Shown here: piece by piece, positions 56,383 through 60,000 of the stretch | Numbering within the stretch: position 1 is the first letter of the stretch | Layout of the letters: each line of letters opens with the position of its first letter | DNA from: Bolinopsis microptera | Lineage: Eukaryota; Ctenophora; Tentaculata; Lobata; Bolinopsidae | Direction: 5' to 3' | DNA: 60,000 nt | NCBI RefSeq assembly: GCF_026151205.1 | Contig: NC_087080.1 | Location: forward strand, 16,221,337-16,281,336 | The notes under the pieces: model-generated | What the model saw: only the letters and a program-made list of their open reading frames with translations | Databases searched by the model: none | What the model was told of the DNA's origin: nothing | Program-made: the position numbers and the translations under genes

Positions 56383-56565
56383 TTGGGAAAATGTTGGGTA
56401 AACTTAAAGAACTTTCCCTGAAAACCATCAGAACTAATTTCCAGCCCCCAAATAAAAAGGCTCCTTTTCCTTTTTGATTTTGAAGTGTTTAAAAACTTAA
56501 AAACTTCGTCAGAGAACGGCAAAATGTTCAATGTGTGTGGGGGTGCCTACTAGTACTACCAGGAT

Positions 56566-56800
56566 GATGATTAATCACTTAACACTCGACTGTCACGTGA
56601 ATTTTTTAACACGTTCTTTAGGTGGCCCTGAATGACTATTCGGAATCTTAACCTCTTATCTACTCTGACCGGGACCCCAACCCTAACCCAATCCCTGACT
56701 GAAGCACATGCTAAAACTCTAACCCTAATGAGAAATAACGCCCCCTATACTCCTATAGTGTACACTACTCCTATGATCATATAAATAATCACGTGATTTA
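56566..56800 (-). repeat. Dispersed repeat, copy 2 (related to 16186-16403)
   Basis: The reverse complement of this segment aligns with 16186-16403 over the TTAGGGTTAGAGTTT and GAATAGTCATTCAGGGCCAC parts. Copy 2 has an extra insertion (CATAGGAGTAGTGTACAC) near its end. Confidence 0.75.
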
Positions 56801-57042
56801 TACAGTTTTTCGCCAGGTGAGCATTTAAACCATATGTCATGTGGGGTGATTCGGAATCAGCGTTCAAAGTTGGTTTCTACTTTAGAAAAATCTTGAAATT
56901 CAAGTGATTTAATTTTAGCACGCTCGTGCCTACAAGTACAATAGCTGAATTCAGTAGGATTTTTTTTTAAGGGGGATCAACGTGTTCGTGGTCTCATTAT
57001 GTAACTCGTACGTACCGTGAAGAATAGTTGAACTACAAACAT

Positions 57043-57151
57043 TACATCCCCCCCCCCCCCGCTAGTAATCAGCACTACACCCCCCCCCCCCCCCCCCCGC
57101 TAGTAATCAGCACTACACCCCCCCCCCCCCCCCCTAGTAATCAGCACTTAC
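57043..57151 (-). repeat. C-run/donor-flank repeat, 3 copies
   Basis: On the plus strand, three copies of a C-run followed by GCTAGTAATCAGCACTAC. In minus-strand sense, the sequence after the donor (GTAAGTGCTGATTACTAG) is repeated twice more as GTAGTGCTGATTACTAGC plus a G-run. Confidence 0.85.
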
Positions 57152-57206
57152 TGGGTCCTGTAGGATGACCTCATACCCATAGTTATCCTCATTACTTGGA
57201 TATGAC
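57152..57206 (-). CDS. Candidate orphan exon (55 nt)
   Basis: Bounded by acceptor GATTTGCAG and a strong donor CCA|GTAAGT; encodes SYPSNEDNYGYEVILQDP. It starts in phase 2 and ends in phase 0. Phase 2 matches the donor of Fox B at 59501, so it could be an alternative downstream exon of that gene skipping the 59325-59397 and 58079-58372 exons. It could also belong to an unseen gene. Not recognised. Confidence 0.35.
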
Positions 57207-58078
57207 CTGCAAATCGTTGCGGCTCCATGAACCTGTTCGGTCATTGCTTTGCCTCCCAATTAGTGAACAGCTCAGCCATTCCTGTAATTCTTTGTTGTGG
57301 GAAGATCAGTGCAATCATTGCTCCTTCACCAATCATTGCTCCTTCGCCTATCAGTAATAAGATTAGGACCAAGCTGTCATACACCCGAGTAAACGCTCAT
57401 TCCGGCCCACTGCCGGCCTTGGGGAACTCTGAACTTATTAACCCTTCTCTAACCCTGCCCGACAACAGAAACACGCTTATAACATTGGAATAGCAAAGAT
57501 TATGTTGAAATGAGTTGTTTGATACAAAATGGTTCTACGAAATATTTAACATACAAATGGGTGTTAATAACCCGTAAATTAAAAATGCGTAAAATAGAAA
57601 TGTAAATAAGGGTACAAATTAGGCTTTATTAATAGGTTTTGGAAGTTGTAAAAACTGGATGATCTACCAGAATGTTCTACGGAGCCTGGATCGGATGTTT
57701 GCCGTGACGATAATATAACGCACCCACACAGCATTATAAATGTAAGATAAGGAAATTGTGCGGTTGAAAGCACGATTTACTAAATTCAAATATGACTTAA
57801 ATAGTTATTAGCAGGCTGAAGTCTTGGTTTATGATGACATCTCAATTTAACATCACTTTAAATCTTGAGTACACAGTACTCGAAAATACGCGTTCACTTT
57901 CACTTTCATAAATAGCCTCGAAAATCTTATTTGATTAGACAAAACGTCGCGACAATTAACAGTCGAAGAGTTAACTGGAAGACAATTAACAGTCGAAGAG
58001 TTAACTGGAAGACAGTGTTGAGATTGCAAGTATTACTCCAGTATTAGCAGGGAGGGGTATATCCGCAGGGCGGGGTGT
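57207..58078. other. 3' flank of Fox B
   Basis: Mostly unique AT-rich sequence with a 29-bp duplication (GACAATTAACAGTCGAAGAG) at about 57949-58012. An AATAAA on the minus strand at 57630-57625 could serve as the Fox B polyadenylation signal, about 450 bp after its stop. Confidence 0.4.
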
Positions 58079-60000
58079 TCATGAGGGGGTCTGCTGTAAG
58101 ATATAGGCAGGAGGAGCGCTGTTGGACTGAAAGGGGGGGTCCCTCTTATCTGAACACTCCGGGTGGTTATATGTGGGGAGCTGGTGGGAGTACATATCTC
58201 TGGGCCGAGTATCAGGGTTGCTAGACAGGATGATGGGGGACATGTTGAAGACGGTAGTAGATGTGGAGTTTGGTGGGGTGGTGGGGGGCGTGGTCAGGAA
58301 GACTGACGGATCCATCACCTGTTGATCTCCTCCCTCGTATTCCAGCTTAGCCGGTCTTTTGTACTGCTGGATCTGAAATAACGGGGTATGGTTAGAGGCT
58401 CCCCTTTAAAATGTTTTTCTCGTGGTTTTAAATTCACTGAGTTAAAAAACTTGAGAGCGCCATTAATGTCGGGGGTTTCAGGTTTTTAACTGCAGGTCAT
58501 GATCGAATACAGCACATTTGATTTTAACTGTTTACTTGTTTAGTGACTTCTGCAGAATTCCAGACGGATTATTAACGATACTGCTATTATATCTAATAAG
58601 TATATCACATAGGGGGGGTTCACTACACATATTATATTACTCAATCAGAGAATATTAGATATCAGTATAAGAGTGAGATTGGGAATCATTAGCTGATTAC
58701 GTTGGGAGATAATTTGCTTGTCAGTTTGGTAATTAAGGTGCTTGTTCTGTAGGTAAATACACAACAATATGAGGGCTGACTGTCACTTGACAGGCTAGCG
58801 AGTCTTAAGTAATCAATCATGCAATTAATTGAACATTTCTTCAGCTTGTAAAGTAAAGAAAGCAGAAAGCTAGGGGCAGTGAAATTAACAAGTGACCACT
58901 AAAGAAATATTGTGATAATGGTAACCCTCAGGCTATTTGAACTTTGGGCAGCTGTATACTAGTGGTATCCTAGTAATGAGATAAGAAAATATAAATATAT
59001 TATAGATCAAAGTACACCCTGTTACGTAACCATAGTTACACAATGTTACGTAACCATAGTTACACACTGTTACGTAACCATAGTTACACACTGTTACGTA
59101 ACCATAGTTACACACTGTTACGTAACCATAGTTACACACTGTTACGTAACCATAGTTACACACTGTTACGTAACCATAGTTACACACTGTTACGTAACCA
59201 TAGTTACACACTGTTACGTAACCATAGTTACACACTGTTACGTAACCATAGTTACACACTGTTACGTAACCATAGTTACACACTGTTACGTAACCATAGT
59301 TACACCTTGTTAAGTAGAACTCACCATGTACGGGGAATGGTTGGGGACGGTGTAGAAGTTTGGTTGCTCAGGAATGTAGGCTCCCATTACTGGTACACTG
59401 AAAATATTTATGTTTACGAAATTTCATCAAAAGATGGGTTGTCTTTATAGAGGACAGTGAAAATTAATGGCTGAAGAAAATATCTGTGACTGTATCTTAC
59501 CTGTTCGGGACCTGTCCCATAACAGTCTCTAGTCTGAAATCAGTCCCAAACTCCGAAACCTTGCTGTTAATCTTCTGACGACTTGTTGCGTTTTCTCCTC
59601 TAGTAGAAGTACTAGCAGAAAATCTCTTGAACCTCTTTCTCCTCCTCCGGAAACTGCCGTTATCAAACATGTCTTCAGCAGCAGGGTCGAGTGCCCAGTA
59701 GTTACCTTTACCTGGCTTACCCGGTTCACGAGTCACCTGAAAATAACGACTCGGTTAGCGGAGAATAATAGTGTTTCAGAAGGGTCCAAAACCGTAAACT
59801 AAAGACTAAAACAAACTTAATTTAACGTTAATTATTAAGAGTCTCACCTTCATGAAGCAATCGTTAAGACTGAGATTGTGGCGGACACTGTTCTGCCAGC
59901 CCTGCTTGTTGTCTCTGTAGTAGGGGAACTTCTCCATAATAAACTCGTATATCTCGGCTAATGTCAACCTGAAATTTATGGGATGAAATAAATTAGGTGC
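58079..60000 (-). CDS. Forkhead (Fox) transcription factor B, 3' part
   Basis: Partial at the right edge. Exons on the minus strand: 59968-59848, 59736-59501, 59397-59325 and 58372-58079 (stop TGA), all in matching phase. The first visible exon encodes [17 protein letters not shown] and [17 protein letters not shown]; the second encodes [29 protein letters not shown] and a Ser/Thr-rich extension absent from Fox A. The last exon is Pro/Ser/Thr-rich. Intron positions inside the forkhead domain are identical to Fox A (the same 121-nt exon), so the two genes are tandem duplicates in the same orientation. Class I Fox; subfamily unresolved. Confidence 0.88.
59014..59316 (-). repeat. 24-bp array beside a Fox B donor, about 12 copies
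   Basis: Units CACACTGTTACGTAACCATAG plus TTA. The array starts in the intron 8-20 bp after the donor of the 59325-59397 exon; its last degenerate unit reads ACACCTTGTTAAGTA. Confidence 0.92.

Noticed and set aside
55129-56401. Overlapping reading frames near 55-56 kb (MSPAPED- and MQCHGVCNVTGY-type)
   Set aside because: Generated by 21-bp and 17-bp arrays. All frames are open on one or both strands, which is not expected of a real exon.

Overview
This is a eukaryotic, almost certainly metazoan, genomic window. Genes are broken into short exons with GT-AG introns, coding density is low, and the recognisable products are animal ones: a DEG/ENaC-type ion channel, two forkhead (Fox) transcription factors, and a gamma-glutamylcyclotransferase-like enzyme. 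Two non-LTR retrotransposons and several inverted-repeat DNA elements are also present. The species cannot be named from the sequence. An early-branching or otherwise repeat-rich invertebrate such as a cnidarian is a reasonable guess and no more.

Layout. 1-3.7 kb: minisatellites and a MITE-like insertion. 3.7-4.6 kb (+): two exons, the first with a PB1-like domain. 5.6-14.7 kb: a large ATTAGT hexanucleotide array split by a nearly intact non-LTR retrotransposon (8766-14317, minus strand). 15.2-28.4 kb (+): a DEG/ENaC channel gene whose largest intron holds a TA-flanked Tc1/mariner-like element, itself interrupted by a 2.1-kb foldback element. 29.1-32.3 kb (-): a single-exon gene for a 1094-residue low-complexity protein. 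33.3-35.7 kb: a 30-bp satellite. 35.8-39.2 kb: an inverted-repeat element carrying a 5'-truncated RTE-like LINE. 39.6-41.2 kb (+): the 3' exons of a GGCT-like enzyme, whose stop codon lies in the first unit of a 3.2-kb, 23-bp satellite. 45.7-53.0 kb (-): a complete eight-exon Fox gene model. 58.1-60.0 kb (-): the 3' part of a second, tandem Fox gene running off the right edge.

The most unusual theme is how tandem repeats sit relative to genes. Many arrays begin exactly at, or contain copies of, a splice donor, splice acceptor or stop-codon segment of the neighbouring exon. Three consecutive exons on the plus strand have their donor triplicated. Two Fox introns carry arrays whose unit reproduces the acceptor of the next exon. 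Two genes end inside the first unit of an array. Other points worth checking are a pair of homologous 74-nt exons in the channel that cannot both be spliced in without a frameshift, a Gly-Met-Asn in place of the usual Gly-x-Ser selectivity filter, an apparent one-base frame disruption in the same gene, and a 102-bp near-identity patch between the two Fox genes that suggests gene conversion.

Gene models were made by hand from splice consensus, reading-phase continuity and family motifs. No transcript evidence or database search was available. Exon edges are given where phase supports them, and doubtful ones are flagged.
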